Assembly (NCBI RefSeq): GCF_001484765.1
Contig: NZ_KQ947377.1
Location: forward strand, 1-64,000
DNA length: 64,000 nucleotides
From: Entomohabitans teleogrylli
GTDB lineage: Bacteria > Pseudomonadota > Gammaproteobacteria > Enterobacterales > Enterobacteriaceae
Reading direction: 5' to 3'
The notes below the pieces were generated by a model. That model saw nothing but the letters and a program-made list of their open reading frames with translations. It had not been told where the DNA came from and made no database searches. Made by a program: the position numbers and the translations under genes. Below, piece by piece: positions 52,369 to 64,000 of this stretch (its first letter is position 1; every line of letters starts with the position of its first letter).

Positions 52369-52766
52369 AAGAGAAAACGATCGAAGGGGTTCGTCTGGAC
52401 AAATGGCTATGGGCGGCGCGGTTTTACAAAACCCGCGCCCTGGCCCGCGAGATGATCGACGGTGGAAAAGTGCACTATAACGGGCAGCGCAGCAAGCCCG
52501 GTAAAGTGGTGGAGCTGAACGCCACCGTCACCCTGCGCCAGGGAAACGATACCCGTACCGTGGTGGTAAAAAATATTTCCGATCAGCGCCGTCCGGCAAG
52601 CGAAGCGGTACTGCTCTACGAAGAGACGGCGCAGAGCATTAGCAAGCGCGAACAAATGGCGCAGGCCAGAAAGCTGAATGCGCTTTCTATGCCGCACCCC
52701 GATCGCCGGCCAGATAAAAAAGAGCGCCGCGATCTGATGAAATTTAAATACGGCGACGGTGAATAA
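52365..52766 (+). CDS. hslR: Heat shock protein 15 (ribosome-associated S4-domain protein)
   Basis: A 133-residue S4 RNA-binding protein (EGVRLDKWLWAARFYKTRALA) that binds free 50S subunits carrying a nascent peptidyl-tRNA and aids recycling of aborted complexes. The C-terminus is basic (PDKKERRDLMKFKYGDGE). It starts with GTG in a GTGA overlap with yrfG and is followed by hslO after 24 bp. Confidence 0.96.
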   Translation: MKEKTIEGVRLDKWLWAARFYKTRALAREMIDGGKVHYNGQRSKPGKVVELNATVTLRQGNDTRTVVVKNISDQRRPASEAVLLYEETAQSISKREQMAQARKLNALSMPHPDRRPDKKERRDLMKFKYGDGE

Positions 52767-52790
52767 CCGTCTCCCGCAAGAGAGAAAATT

Positions 52791-53669
52791 ATGGCCCAAC
52801 ACGACCAATTACATCGCTACCTGTTTGAAAACTATGCCGTCCGCGGCGAGCTGGTGACGGTTTCTGAAACCTGGCGGCGCATTCTGGAAAATCACGACTA
52901 TCCCCAGCCGGTCAAACAGATCCTCGGCGAATTACTGGTCGCCACCAGCCTGCTGACGGCGACACTGAAATTTGCCGGCGATATCACCGTTCAGTTGCAG
53001 GGCGATGGCCCGCTGAGCCTGGCGGTAATTAACGGTACCCATCAACAGCAGATGCGCGGCGTAGCGCGCGTTAAAGGCGCAGTGCCGGAAAATGCCACGC
53101 TGAAAACCCTGGTCGGTAATGGTTATCTGGTGATCACCATCACCCCGGAAGAGGGCGAACGTTATCAGGGCGTCGTGGGTCTGGAGGGCGATACGCTGGC
53201 GGCCTGCCTCGAAGATTACTTTATGCGTTCGGAACAGTTGCCGACGCGGCTGTTTATCCGTACCGGCATGGCGAACGGCGAGCCTGCCGCGGGCGGAATG
53301 CTCCTGCAGGTGCTGCCGGCGCAAAACGCCGAAACCAGCGATTTTGAGCACCTGGCGACACTGACGGAAACCATTAAGGCCGAAGAGCTACTGGAGCTTA
53401 ATGCCCGCGACGTGCTGTGGCGCCTGTATCATGAAGAAGACGTCACGCTGTACGATCCGCAGGATGTGGCATTCAAATGCACCTGTTCCCGGGAGCGCTG
53501 CGCAGGAGCGCTAAAAAGCCTGCCGGAAGAAGAGGTCGACACCATCCTCGCGGAAGAAGGGGAAATTGATATGCACTGTGATTACTGCGGTAAGCATTAT
53601 CTGTTTAACAGTATGGATATCGCTGAAATCCGTACCAATGCCTCCCCTTCCGATCCGCAAATTCATTAA
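52791..53669 (+). CDS. hslO: Hsp33 redox-regulated chaperone
   Basis: A 292-residue holdase switched on by oxidation. The C-terminal zinc site has the expected CxC and CxxC pairs: [10 protein letters not shown] and HCDYCGKHY. Length equals E. coli HslO. Partner hslR is immediately upstream. The next E. coli gene, yhgE, is missing. Confidence 0.97.
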   Translation: MAQHDQLHRYLFENYAVRGELVTVSETWRRILENHDYPQPVKQILGELLVATSLLTATLKFAGDITVQLQGDGPLSLAVINGTHQQQMRGVARVKGAVPENATLKTLVGNGYLVITITPEEGERYQGVVGLEGDTLAACLEDYFMRSEQLPTRLFIRTGMANGEPAAGGMLLQVLPAQNAETSDFEHLATLTETIKAEELLELNARDVLWRLYHEEDVTLYDPQDVAFKCTCSRERCAGALKSLPEEEVDTILAEEGEIDMHCDYCGKHYLFNSMDIAEIRTNASPSDPQIH

Positions 53670-54114
53670 TCCCCTGCGCCCCTCGACCAGGAGGGGCCAT
53701 TTTCCGCGCTGTCTGTTTCATAACCGTTCATGATGTCAATATCCCCTCGCGTTATCATCAACCCTTGCTAATGGATGACCCACGCGGCTTTCATATGAAA
53801 ATAGTGCAAAAGCCCGATTTCTGGATGCGATTACACATGCACTTTTAAATGGGATCAAAATCACTAATTTCGAAAAAATGCTACCCACATCACAAAGCGT
53901 CGGTTTTACCTGCATTTAGTTAACATAGTCAGAACAATTACCTCAAGTTCTGGTAAAAACCTGTCATAATCTGGCGCGCAGTGTGACAGGGGTCACAACG
54001 ATCAACGAAGTACGGGTTTGTGAAGATACGTAAATCTATGAGGCCCGTCGCGGTTAGCAACCGCCAAACAACCCTACAATTTCAGGCAGTACCATTTAGC
54101 TAAGGAGTAGTGAG
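53670..54114 (+). promoter_or_regulatory. hslO-pckA intergenic region with pckA control sites
   Basis: This 445-bp region replaces the position of yhgE in E. coli. It has no recognisable coding sequence. It contains CATAAT (53965-53970), a -10-like hexamer, a perfect CRP palindrome at 53982-53997, and TAAGGAG before the pckA ATG. The hslO-proximal part is AT-rich without clear features. Confidence 0.55.
53982..53997. promoter_or_regulatory. CRP site upstream of pckA
   Basis: TGTGACAGGGGTCACA is an exact TGTGA-N6-TCACA. pckA is a known catabolite-repressed gene. If the start is near 54031, with GATACG (54025-54030) or a neighbouring hexamer as -10, the site would sit near -41.5. If CATAAT is the -10, it lies inside the transcript. 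Confidence 0.85.
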
Positions 54115-55734
54115 ATGCGCGAAAAAGGTATGACCCCGCAAGACCTCAAGGTTTATGGAATTCATGACGTAAGTGAAGTGGTTTACAACCCCGATTACGA
54201 CACGCTTTACCGTGAAGAGCTCGATCCCTCCCTGGAAGGATATGAGCGCGGTGTGTTAACGAACCTCGGCGCGGTAGCTGTAGATACCGGTATTTTTACC
54301 GGCCGCTCTCCGAAGGACAAATACATCGTCCGTGACGACACCACCCGTGACACCCTGTGGTGGGCGGACACCGGTAAAGGCAAGAATGACAACAAACCCC
54401 TGTCGCAGGAAACCTGGCAGCACCTGAAAGAACTGGTCACCGGGCAGCTTTCCGGAAAACGGTTATTCATCATTGACGCCTTCTGCGGCGCCAATGCGGA
54501 TACTCGTCTTTCAGTGCGCTTTATTACTGAGGTGGCCTGGCAGGCGCACTTCGTCAAGAACATGTTTATCCGCCCCACGGATGAAGAGCTGGTGGGTTTT
54601 GAGCCAGACTTTGTGGTAATGAACGGCGCCAAATGCACTAACCCGCAGTGGAAAGAGCAGGGGATGAACTCCGAAAACTTTGTGGCCTTCAACCTGACCG
54701 AGCGCATGCAGCTTATCGGCGGCACCTGGTACGGCGGCGAAATGAAGAAAGGGATGTTCTCAATCATGAACTACCTGCTGCCGCTCAAGGGTATTGCCTC
54801 CATGCACTGCTCTGCGAACGTCGGCGAGAAGGGCGATGTGGCAGTCTTCTTCGGCCTGTCCGGCACCGGCAAAACCACCCTGTCCACCGATCCGAAACGC
54901 CGCCTGATCGGCGATGACGAGCACGGCTGGGACGACGACGGGGTATTCAACTTCGAAGGCGGCTGCTATGCGAAAACCATTCGCCTGTCCGAAGAGGCCG
55001 AGCCGGATATTTATCACGCGATCCGCCGCGATGCGCTGCTGGAAAACGTCACCGTAGGCGCTGACGGGGTTATCGACTTTGACGACGCGTCGAAGACGGA
55101 AAACACCCGCGTCTCCTACCCGATCTACCACATTGAAAACATCGTTAAGCCGATCTCCAAAGCGGGCCACGCCACCAAGGTTATCTTCCTGACCGCGGAT
55201 GCCTTCGGCGTACTACCGCCGGTATCACGCCTCAGCGCCGACCAGACCCAGTACCACTTCCTGTCCGGCTTTACCGCTAAACTCGCGGGCACCGAGCGCG
55301 GCGTGACCGAACCAACGCCGACCTTCTCAGCCTGCTTTGGCGCCGCCTTCCTGAGTCTGCATCCGACTCAGTACGCCGAAGTGCTGGTTAAGCGCATGCA
55401 GGCGGCTGGCGCTCAGGCTTACCTGGTTAACACCGGCTGGAACGGCACCGGCAAGCGTATCTCGATCAAAGATACCCGCGCCATCATCGACGCCATCCTC
55501 AACGGCTCGCTGGACGATGCGGAAACCTTTACGCTGCCGATGTTCAACCTGGCTATCCCCACCTCGTTACCGGGCGTGGATACCCACATTCTGGATCCGC
55601 GTAATACTTACGCCTCTCCGGAACAGTGGCAGGAAAAAGCCACCCAACTGGCGAAGCTGTTTACCGCTAACTTTGAGAAATATACCGATACGCCAGCCGG
55701 GGCTGCCCTGGTCAGCGCCGGTCCGCAGCTGTAA
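54115..55734 (+). CDS. pckA: Phosphoenolpyruvate carboxykinase (ATP)
   Basis: A 539-residue (E. coli 540) gluconeogenic enzyme converting oxaloacetate to PEP. The kinase-1a P-loop is [11 protein letters not shown]; the Mn/oxaloacetate region [13 protein letters not shown] and the metal-binding LIGDDEHGW are conserved. The N-terminus ([16 protein letters not shown]) differs slightly from E. coli. It is monocistronic between a CRP-controlled leader and a strong terminator. Confidence 0.98.
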   Translation: MREKGMTPQDLKVYGIHDVSEVVYNPDYDTLYREELDPSLEGYERGVLTNLGAVAVDTGIFTGRSPKDKYIVRDDTTRDTLWWADTGKGKNDNKPLSQETWQHLKELVTGQLSGKRLFIIDAFCGANADTRLSVRFITEVAWQAHFVKNMFIRPTDEELVGFEPDFVVMNGAKCTNPQWKEQGMNSENFVAFNLTERMQLIGGTWYGGEMKKGMFSIMNYLLPLKGIASMHCSANVGEKGDVAVFFGLSGTGKTTLSTDPKRRLIGDDEHGWDDDGVFNFEGGCYAKTIRLSEEAEPDIYHAIRRDALLENVTVGADGVIDFDDASKTENTRVSYPIYHIENIVKPISKAGHATKVIFLTADAFGVLPPVSRLSADQTQYHFLSGFTAKLAGTERGVTEPTPTFSACFGAAFLSLHPTQYAEVLVKRMQAAGAQAYLVNTGWNGTGKRISIKDTRAIIDAILNGSLDDAETFTLPMFNLAIPTSLPGVDTHILDPRNTYASPEQWQEKATQLAKLFTANFEKYTDTPAGAALVSAGPQL

Positions 55735-55772
55735 GCACGGTTTGCCTGGTAACACCGCCAGGCTAAACCAGC

Positions 55773-55804
55773 AAAAAGGCCAGAAGCATGCTTCTGGCCT
55801 TTTT
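55773..55804. terminator. Bidirectional terminator between pckA and envZ
   Basis: A 32-nt palindrome from AAAAAGGCCAGAAGC to GCTTCTGGCCTTTTT, centred on the GCATGC core, with A and T tracts at its ends. It can end both the plus-strand pckA and the minus-strand ompR-envZ transcripts. Confidence 0.95.
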
Positions 55805-55833
55805 ATTGCGCAGCCTCCCCGGCAGGCGTCCGG

Positions 55834-57908
<2,075 letters not shown>

Positions 57909-57982
57909 CGTGTTACTCCCAAAGGTTCGAACTTGACGTAACGTATTCTAAAAAAGCGCGCGGCAGGCACCAGTCAAATCTG

Positions 57983-58010
57983 GTATATATTCTAGTCGAA
58001 ATTGTTACAA
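57983..58010 (-). promoter_or_regulatory. Candidate ompR promoter
   Basis: TTGTAA (58005-58010), 16 bp, ATATAC (57983-57988) on the minus strand, about 75 bp before ompR. E. coli ompR has several promoters, so others may exist. Confidence 0.4.
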
Positions 58011-58135
58011 AGCATATTTTACAGCAGGTTATCTGCACGTTTTACTACCGTATTAAGGACGTTACTCCTTTACGCGCGGCGCCGCCAGCCGGATCGTGCG
58101 CAACAGAAATGTCCACCGTTACACAGGGTTAAGCC

Positions 58136-58609
58136 ATGAAGACGCCGCTTATCACACGCGAAGGTTACGAAAAGCTCAAACAGGAGCTGGACTATTTATG
58201 GCGCGAAGAGCGTCCGGAAGTCACCAAAAAGGTGACCTGGGCGGCCAGCCTCGGGGACCGCAGCGAAAATGCGGACTACCAGTACAATAAAAAGCGCCTG
58301 CGGGAGATCGACCGCCGGGTGCGCTATCTGACCAAATGTCTCGAGCAGTTGAAAATCGTTGATTATTCGCCGCAGCAGGAAGGGAAAGTCTTTTTCGGCG
58401 CCTGGGTGGAAGTGGAAAACGATGATGGCGATATCAAACGTTTTCGGATTGTCGGCTATGACGAAATCTTTGGCCGGAAAGACTATATTTCCATCGACGC
58501 GCCAATGGCCCGCGCCCTGCTGAAGAAAGAAGTCGGCGATATCGCCACCGTCAATACCCCGGCCGGGGAGGCGACCTGGTACGTTAACGACATCAGCTAC
58601 TCAAAGTAA
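58136..58609 (+). CDS. greB: Transcription elongation factor GreB
   Basis: A 157-residue (E. coli 158) RNA-polymerase secondary-channel factor that stimulates cleavage of backtracked transcripts. The N-terminal coiled coil (1-75) carries the tip acids in GDRSENADYQY; a C-terminal FKBP-like domain (about 80-155) follows. It is divergent from ompR. Confidence 0.97.
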   Translation: MKTPLITREGYEKLKQELDYLWREERPEVTKKVTWAASLGDRSENADYQYNKKRLREIDRRVRYLTKCLEQLKIVDYSPQQEGKVFFGAWVEVENDDGDIKRFRIVGYDEIFGRKDYISIDAPMARALLKKEVGDIATVNTPAGEATWYVNDISYSK

Positions 58610-58724
58610 ACGCCGATGCAGAACCCTCTGAATCCTCGCTGTAGCGCTTCTGTGACTGGCAATTTTACGCCTCAGTCCGTATCCTCCGGTTATTTTCGTA
58701 CTCAACAACAGATGAAACACAGTC

Positions 58725-61049
58725 ATGATGAACGATTCGCTCTGTCGCATTATCGCTGGTGAACTCCAGGCCAGGGAAGAACAGGTGGGCGCCGCCGTGC
58801 GTCTGCTGGATGAAGGAAATACCGTGCCGTTTATCGCACGTTATCGTAAGGAAGTGACCGGCGGCCTCGACGACACTCAGTTGCGCCAGCTGGAAACGCG
58901 CCTCGGTTACCTGCGGGAACTCGAAGAGCGGCGCCAGGCGATTCTGAAATCGATTGCCGACCAGGGCAAGCTGAGCGACGAACTGGCTTCCGCTATCAGC
59001 GCTACCCTGAGTAAAACCGAACTCGAAGACCTGTATCTGCCCTATAAGCCGAAGCGCCGCACCCGCGGGCAGATCGCCATCGAGGCGGGTCTGGAACCGC
59101 TGGCGGAGCTGTTGTGGAACACCCCGGCACACGATCCTGAGCAGGAAGCGGCGAAGTATATCGACGCCGATAAAGGGGTAGCCGACAGTAAAGCCGCCCT
59201 CGACGGCGCCCGTTATATCCTGATGGAGCGCTTTGCCGAAGACGCGGCGCTGCTGGCGAAAGTGCGCGATTATCTGTGGAAAAATGCTCAACTGGTTTCT
59301 CAGGTCGCCAGCGGCAAAGAGGAAGAAGGCGCGAAATTCCGCGACTATTTCGACCACCGCGAGCCGCTGTCCACCGTCCCCTCGCACCGGGCGCTGGCTA
59401 TGTTCCGCGGCCGTAACGAAGGTATTCTGCAGTTATCCCTGAACGCCGATCCACAGTTCGATGAACCGCCGCGGGAAAGCTACTGTGAACACATCATTAT
59501 CGATCACCTTGGCCTGCGCCTGAACAACGCCCCGGCGGATGCCTGGCGGCGTGGCGTGGTGAGCTGGACCTGGCGCATTAAAATCTTAATGCATCTGGAA
59601 ACCGAGTTAATGGGCACCATACGCGAGCGCGCCGAAGAAGAAGCGATTAACGTTTTCGCCCGCAACCTGCACGATCTATTGATGGCCGCCCCCGCCGGGC
59701 TGCGCGCTACCATGGGGCTCGACCCGGGGCTGCGTACCGGGGTGAAAGTGGCGGTTGTGGACGCCACCGGTAAGCTGGTAGCCACTGACACCATCTACCC
59801 GCATACCGGTCAGGCGGCAAAAGCCGCCGTCGCCGTCGCCGCGCTGTGCGAAAAACATAACGTCGAACTGGTGGCGATCGGCAATGGTACCGCTTCCCGC
59901 GAGACCGAACGCTTCTTCCTCGATGTCCAGAAGCAGTTCCCGAAAGTCACCGCCCAGAAGGTGATCGTCAGCGAAGCCGGGGCTTCGGTCTATTCCGCTT
60001 CCGAGCTGGCGGCGCTGGAGTTCCCCGACCTTGATGTTTCGCTGCGCGGCGCGGTCTCTATCGCCCGGCGCCTGCAGGATCCGCTGGCCGAACTGGTGAA
60101 AATCGATCCTAAATCTATCGGCGTCGGCCAGTACCAGCATGACGTCAGCCAGACGCAACTGGCCCGTAAACTGGACGCCGTGGTCGAAGACTGCGTAAAC
60201 GCCGTGGGGGTCGATCTGAATACCGCTTCAGTGCCCCTGCTCACCCGGGTGGCGGGCCTGACGCGCATGATGGCGCAGAATATCGTCTCCTGGCGCGACG
60301 AAAACGGCCAGTTTCACAACCGCCAGCAGCTCCTGAAAGTCAGCCGGCTCGGGCCAAAAGCCTTTGAGCAGTGCGCCGGCTTCCTGCGCATTAACCACGG
60401 CGACAACCCCCTTGACGCCTCCACCGTGCATCCGGAAGCTTATCCGGTGGTGGAACGTATTCTCGCCGCGACTCACCAGGCCCTGAGCGATTTGATGGGC
60501 AACAGCAGCGCCCTGCGCGGGTTGAAGGCCAGCGAATTTACCGATGAACGTTTTGGGGTGCCCACGGTTACCGACATCATTAAAGAGCTGGAAAAACCGG
60601 GTCGCGACCCGCGTCCGGAATTTAAAACCGCAAAATTCGCCGACGGCGTGGAAACCATGAACGACCTGCTACCAGGAATGGTGCTGGAAGGCGCGGTGAC
60701 CAACGTCACCAACTTCGGCGCCTTTGTCGATATCGGCGTCCATCAGGACGGCCTGGTGCATATCTCCTCGCTGGCGGATAAGTTCGTTGACGATCCGCAT
60801 AAAGTCGTGAAGGCGGGCGATATCGTTAAAGTGAAGGTGCTGGAGGTGGATCTGCAGCGCAAACGCATCGCGCTGACCATGCGACTGGACGAACAGCCGG
60901 GCGAAACCCAGGCCCGGCGCGGCGGCGGCAATAGCAATGATCGCGGCCGCAGCGCTCCGGCGGGCCGCCCCCGCCAGCGCGAGGCCGACTCCCGGGGCAA
61001 CAGCGCCATGAGCGACGCACTCGCCGCCGCATTTGGTAAAAAGCGGTAA
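58725..61049 (+). CDS. yhgF: Tex family RNA-binding protein YhgF
   Basis: A 774-residue nucleic-acid-binding protein related to eukaryotic Spt6. It has an N-terminal HTH region, a YqgF/RNaseH-like domain (about 325-450, [16 protein letters not shown]), helix-hairpin-helix repeats (about 500-560, [15 protein letters not shown]) and a C-terminal S1 domain (about 650-720, [26 protein letters not shown]). The basic Arg/Gly-rich tail resembles other Tex proteins. The start could be either of two adjacent ATGs. Confidence 0.95.
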   Translation: MMNDSLCRIIAGELQAREEQVGAAVRLLDEGNTVPFIARYRKEVTGGLDDTQLRQLETRLGYLRELEERRQAILKSIADQGKLSDELASAISATLSKTELEDLYLPYKPKRRTRGQIAIEAGLEPLAELLWNTPAHDPEQEAAKYIDADKGVADSKAALDGARYILMERFAEDAALLAKVRDYLWKNAQLVSQVASGKEEEGAKFRDYFDHREPLSTVPSHRALAMFRGRNEGILQLSLNADPQFDEPPRESYCEHIIIDHLGLRLNNAPADAWRRGVVSWTWRIKILMHLETELMGTIRERAEEEAINVFARNLHDLLMAAPAGLRATMGLDPGLRTGVKVAVVDATGKLVATDTIYPHTGQAAKAAVAVAALCEKHNVELVAIGNGTASRETERFFLDVQKQFPKVTAQKVIVSEAGASVYSASELAALEFPDLDVSLRGAVSIARRLQDPLAELVKIDPKSIGVGQYQHDVSQTQLARKLDAVVEDCVNAVGVDLNTASVPLLTRVAGLTRMMAQNIVSWRDENGQFHNRQQLLKVSRLGPKAFEQCAGFLRINHGDNPLDASTVHPEAYPVVERILAATHQALSDLMGNSSALRGLKASEFTDERFGVPTVTDIIKELEKPGRDPRPEFKTAKFADGVETMNDLLPGMVLEGAVTNVTNFGAFVDIGVHQDGLVHISSLADKFVDDPHKVVKAGDIVKVKVLEVDLQRKRIALTMRLDEQPGETQARRGGGNSNDRGRSAPAGRPRQREADSRGNSAMSDALAAAFGKKR

Positions 61050-61055
61050 TATTTC

Positions 61056-61080
61056 GGGGCCGGGATCACCGGCCCCTCTG
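61056..61080 (+). terminator. Probable terminator of yhgF
   Basis: GGGGCCGG (61056-61063) pairs with CCGGCCCC (61069-61076) around GATCA, followed by TCTGTTT. Strong stem, imperfect T tract. Confidence 0.7.
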
Positions 61081-61430
61081 TTTAGCACAATTTGCCTGTC
61101 GGCCATTTTCGGCGTGGTGAAATAACAAATTTTTAGCAATTACCCGCCCGGCGGACATTTTTATTCACTGTGGCAAAATGTTAGCGCCCCCGGGTTTTTC
61201 CCCCGCCTCGTCAATGTTCATCCATTCACAAAACAAATTAAACATTAAAATAACATTAGCGCCGTAAAATAAATATTCTAACGCCTGATTAACATTATTA
61301 ACCCAATGTTATTATTTGAATATATTAGTATTGCGTGATAAACCATCAGAAAAAATGTGACCGCGCTACGGGTATTTTAGCGCCAGAGAAAATATTATTT
61401 AGTCACAATTTGATAATTGAAGATAAAAAC

Positions 61431-61449
61431 TATTCTCATTATCATTATT
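61431..61449. promoter_or_regulatory. Putative Fur box of feoAB
   Basis: Read on the minus strand, AATAATGATAATGAGAATA matches 14 of 19 positions of GATAATGATAATCATTATC. A second register shifted by 6 bp also matches 14 of 19, as in overlapping Fur sites. Iron repression of feo is established in E. coli. No good FNR box was found. Confidence 0.7.
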
Positions 61450-61537
61450 TTGCTTTTTTCGTTATTCACTTTATCACTGGGCGCCGTCTGAAGACCGCTA
61501 CTGCGGCCAAAGGCGATAGATACCCAACATCATTCAC

Positions 61538-61623
61538 GTTACAGAATCCAGTCGCCAGACGGGTCCGAAACCGCCCACAGAGGCGAATCCCGAACGGGCA
61601 AAGGTATACCGGCGGTCTGTAAC
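61538..61623 (+). other. Possible structured RNA leader upstream of feoA
   Basis: GTTACAGA (61538-61545) is fully complementary to TCTGTAAC (61616-61623). Inside, CGCC (61553-61556) can pair with GGCG (61611-61614), and further CGGG/CCCG and CGCC-CACAGA-GGCG hairpins are possible. The enclosed 86 nt end 50 nt before feoA. No known riboswitch class was recognised; this is a by-eye fold. Confidence 0.35.
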
Positions 61624-61673
61624 CTGAATAATCACGGGCTTGAGTAATAGTCAGCAAATATTAAGTAGGTGCT

Positions 61674-61898
61674 ATGCGATTCTCTGCCAATACAGCATGG
61701 AAAATTACCGGGTTCTCGCGGGAGATCAGCCCGGCTTACCGCCAGAAGTTGCTCTCTTTGGGGATGCTTCCCGGCTCATCGTTTCAGGTGGTACGCGTCG
61801 CCCCGCTGGGCGATCCCATTCATATTGAAACCCGCCGGGTAAACCTGGTGCTGCGGAAAAAAGACCTCGCATTTTTACACCTTGAGGCGATGGCCTGA
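61674..61898 (+). CDS. feoA: Ferrous iron transport accessory protein FeoA
   Basis: A 74-residue SH3-like cytoplasmic protein (E. coli 75) required for FeoB-mediated Fe2+ uptake. [23 protein letters not shown] and the [14 protein letters not shown]-terminal strands are typical. Start ATG 61674 with TAAGTAGGTGCT upstream. feoB follows 83 bp later. Confidence 0.95.
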   Translation: MRFSANTAWKITGFSREISPAYRQKLLSLGMLPGSSFQVVRVAPLGDPIHIETRRVNLVLRKKDLAFLHLEAMA

Positions 61899-61981
61899 AG
61901 CTTCAGGCGCGATGATTGCCGCCATACGCTTATTTGTGACGGCGCTTTGTAAAGACTGATTTCATTCATACCAAACACGCA

Positions 61982-64000
61982 ATGAAAAATTTAACGATAG
62001 GCCTTATTGGTAATCCCAACTCCGGGAAGACCACCCTCTTCAATCAGCTCACCGGCGCCAGACAGCGGGTCGGAAACTGGGCTGGCGTTACTGTCGAACG
62101 TAAAGAGGGGCAGTTCGCCACCACCGATCATCAGATAACGCTGGTTGATTTACCCGGTACTTACTCGCTGACAACCATCTCATCGCAAACCTCACTCGAT
62201 GAGCAAATCGCCTGCCACTATATTCTCAGCGGCGACGCAGACCTGGTGATTAACGTTGTCGACGCATCCAACCTGGAGCGCAATCTTTACCTCACCCTGC
62301 AATTGCTGGAGCTGGGGATCCCCTGCATCATCGCGCTGAATATGCTGGATATCGCCGAAAAGCAGCATATCCGCATTGATATTGACGCCCTCGCCAACCG
62401 CCTGGGATGTCCCGTGGTGCCGCTGGTATCAACCCGCGGGCGCGGTATCGACGGCCTGAAACTGGCTATCGACCGCCACCGCCGCAATCAACCTGTCGAA
62501 CTGGTGCATTATCCGCGACCGCTGCTGCGGGAGGCCGAATATCTGGCCGGCGTGATGCCGCAGGATATCTCCCCGCGCCAGCGCCACTGGCTGGCGCTAC
62601 AGATGCTGGAAGGGGATATCTACAGCCAGGCCTGGGCCGGCGCCGCCGCCGAACAACTGGTGGATGCGCGCGCGCGCCTTGCCGATGAGATCGACGACCC
62701 GGCGCTGTATATCGCCGACGCCCGTTATCAGAGCATCGCCACTATCTGCGACGCCATCAGCAACAGTATGACCGCTGAGCCTCATCGCCTGACGGCGGCC
62801 ATGGATAAGGTGATCCTCAACCGATTTCTCGGGGTGCCGATCTTCCTGCTGGTGATGTACCTGATGTTCCTGCTGGCAATTAATATCGGCGGCGCCCTGC
62901 AGCCGATATTTGACGGCGGCTCCGCCGCTATCTTTATCCACGGCATTCAGTGGCTGGGCGCGACGCTGCGCTTTCCGGAATGGCTGACCATTTTCCTCGC
63001 CCAGGGCGTCGGCGGTGGGATTAACACTGTTCTGCCGCTGGTACCGCAGATCGGTATGATGTATCTGTTCCTCTCCTTCCTTGAAGACTCCGGCTATATG
63101 GCCCGGGCCGCCTTCGTGATGGACCGGTTGATGCAATCCCTCGGTCTGCCGGGGAAATCCTTTGTCCCGCTGATCGTCGGCTTCGGCTGCAATGTTCCTT
63201 CAGTGATGGGCGCCCGCACCCTCGACGCCCCCCGGGAGCGGCTGATGACCATTATGATGGCGCCGTTCATGTCCTGCGGCGCCCGCCTGGCCATCTTTGC
63301 GGTCTTCGCCGCCGCATTTTTTGGCCAGCAGGGCGCGCTGGTGGTCTTCTCCCTGTATCTGCTGGGGATTGTGATGGCTATTGTCACCGGGCTGGTGCTC
63401 AAACACACCATCATGCGCGGTGAAGCCTCGCCCTTTGTGATGGAGTTACCGCTCTACCATGTACCGCACATCAAAAGTCTGCTGATCCAGACCTGGCAGC
63501 GCCTGAAAGGGTTTGTACTGCGGGCCGGTAAAGTGATCGTGATTGTCAGTATTTTCATCGGCGCCCTGAACAGCTTTTCATTCAGCGGTAAACCGGTGGA
63601 CAACATCAACGATTCAGCGCTGGCGTCGGTCAGTAAAGTGCTGACTCCGCTGTTAAAACCCATCGGCGTTCAGGAAGATAACTGGCAGGCTACGGTCGGG
63701 TTATTCACTGGCGCAATGGCCAAAGAGGTGGTGGTCGGCACCCTGAATACCCTGTACACCGCTGAAGATATTCACGCTGAGGCCTTCGATCCTGACGAGT
63801 TCAGCCTGTCCGGCGAGCTCAAAGACGCGCTGGACGAAACCTGGAGCAGCCTGAAAGAGACCTTCAGTCTGAGCGTGCTGGCTAACCCAATCGAAGCCAG
63901 TAAAGGCGATGGCGAGATGGAAAGCGGCACCATGGGCATGATGAGCAGCAAATTCGGCAGCAGTATCGCCGCCTATAGCTATCTGATCTTCGTGCTGCTG
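61982..64000 (+). CDS. feoB: Ferrous iron transporter FeoB, 3' truncated by the window
   Basis: The first 673 codons of FeoB (about 773 in E. coli); the frame is open to the window end. The N-terminal G domain has G1 GNPNSGKTT (10-18), the DLPGTYSL G3 loop and NMLD G4. A GDI-like helical domain leads to the membrane part, with Gate motifs around GFGCNVPSVMGARTL and MAPFMSCGARLAIF, whose cysteines are implicated in Fe2+ passage. The ATG follows ACCAAACACGCA, with no clear Shine-Dalgarno; translation may depend on coupling from feoA. Confidence 0.97.
   Translation, partial: MKNLTIGLIGNPNSGKTTLFNQLTGARQRVGNWAGVTVERKEGQFATTDHQITLVDLPGTYSLTTISSQTSLDEQIACHYILSGDADLVINVVDASNLERNLYLTLQLLELGIPCIIALNMLDIAEKQHIRIDIDALANRLGCPVVPLVSTRGRGIDGLKLAIDRHRRNQPVELVHYPRPLLREAEYLAGVMPQDISPRQRHWLALQMLEGDIYSQAWAGAAAEQLVDARARLADEIDDPALYIADARYQSIATICDAISNSMTAEPHRLTAAMDKVILNRFLGVPIFLLVMYLMFLLAINIGGALQPIFDGGSAAIFIHGIQWLGATLRFPEWLTIFLAQGVGGGINTVLPLVPQIGMMYLFLSFLEDSGYMARAAFVMDRLMQSLGLPGKSFVPLIVGFGCNVPSVMGARTLDAPRERLMTIMMAPFMSCGARLAIFAVFAAAFFGQQGALVVFSLYLLGIVMAIVTGLVLKHTIMRGEASPFVMELPLYHVPHIKSLLIQTWQRLKGFVLRAGKVIVIVSIFIGALNSFSFSGKPVDNINDSALASVSKVLTPLLKPIGVQEDNWQATVGLFTGAMAKEVVVGTLNTLYTAEDIHAEAFDPDEFSLSGELKDALDETWSSLKETFSLSVLANPIEASKGDGEMESGTMGMMSSKFGSSIAAYSYLIFVLL

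Larger units (their letters stand above)
61081..61673 (+). promoter_or_regulatory. Long AT-rich regulatory and leader region of feoAB
   Basis: About 590 bp precede feoA. The first ~370 bp are strikingly AT-rich for this window and include AACATT (61288-61293) pairing with AATGTT (61302-61307). A Fur-like box follows at 61431-61449. The last ~200 bp are GC-richer and can pair extensively, so a long 5' leader is likely if transcription starts near the Fur box. Short open frames here have no family resemblance and I consider them chance. Confidence 0.55.

Noticed and set aside
61320-61360. TGATAAACCATCA as an FNR box for feoA
   Set aside because: The half-sites are separated by five bases rather than four, and the outer bases do not match TTGAT/ATCAA.
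61335-61622. Possible 95-residue protein upstream of feoA, and a minus-strand frame at 61466-61657
   Set aside because: They span the Fur box and foldable leader, lack a Shine-Dalgarno, and show no motif or sensible composition.

Overview
The window is a chromosomal segment of a member of the Enterobacteriaceae. Nearly every gene has a recognisable Escherichia coli counterpart, and the order follows the E. coli block from tufA to feoB. It is not E. coli itself. A nicotinamide-salvage-type module sits between yheS and yheT. A transporter/tautomerase/LysR block separates fic from pabA. A codA-type gene lies beside nirB. The yhfL-yhfZ and yhgE genes that E. coli K-12 carries in this stretch are absent. 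I cannot name the genus from sequence alone. There are no tRNA or rRNA genes, insertion sequences, prophage genes or CRISPR arrays.

Layout. 1-5232: str operon (tufA partial, fusA, rpsG, rpsL) and tusBCD-yheO, all on the minus strand, with the str promoter and the S7 autoregulatory spacer. 5500-12300: fkpA, slyX, slyD, yheV, kefB-kefG, yheS. 12300-15600: nadV and a Prs-like gene, divergent from an NrtR-type regulator, with three operator-like palindromes in the shared promoter region. 15650-19400: yheTU, prkB, yhfA, crp. 19400-27300: yhfK, argD, pabA, then the tautomerase/MFS/LysR insertion, fic-yhfG and ppiA. 27600-35530: tsgA, codA and the nitrite operon nirBDC-cysG with textbook FNR and NarL/P sites. 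35740-42140: trpS, gph, rpe, dam, damX, aroB, aroK. 42480-51620: hofQPONM, mrcA, nudE, igaA. 51690-64000: yrfG, hslR, hslO, pckA, envZ-ompR, greB, yhgF (tex), feoA and the first 673 codons of feoB.

Functional themes. Translation is represented by the str operon, tus sulfur relay, trpS, hslR, greB and yheS. Envelope and stress functions include fkpA, ppiA, mrcA, damX, igaA and EnvZ/OmpR. Central regulation and metabolism include crp, pckA and the aro, arg and pab genes. Anaerobic and iron physiology is covered by nirBDC-cysG and feoAB.

The most interesting element is the nadV/Prs-like/NrtR module. A NAMPT-family enzyme is paired with a divergent PRPP-synthetase-family enzyme under a regulator whose family senses ADP-ribose. 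This can be read as ordinary nicotinamide salvage. It can also be read as an NAD-reconstitution (NARP1-like) pathway that rebuilds NAD from ADP-ribose and nicotinamide. The sequence alone does not decide between them.
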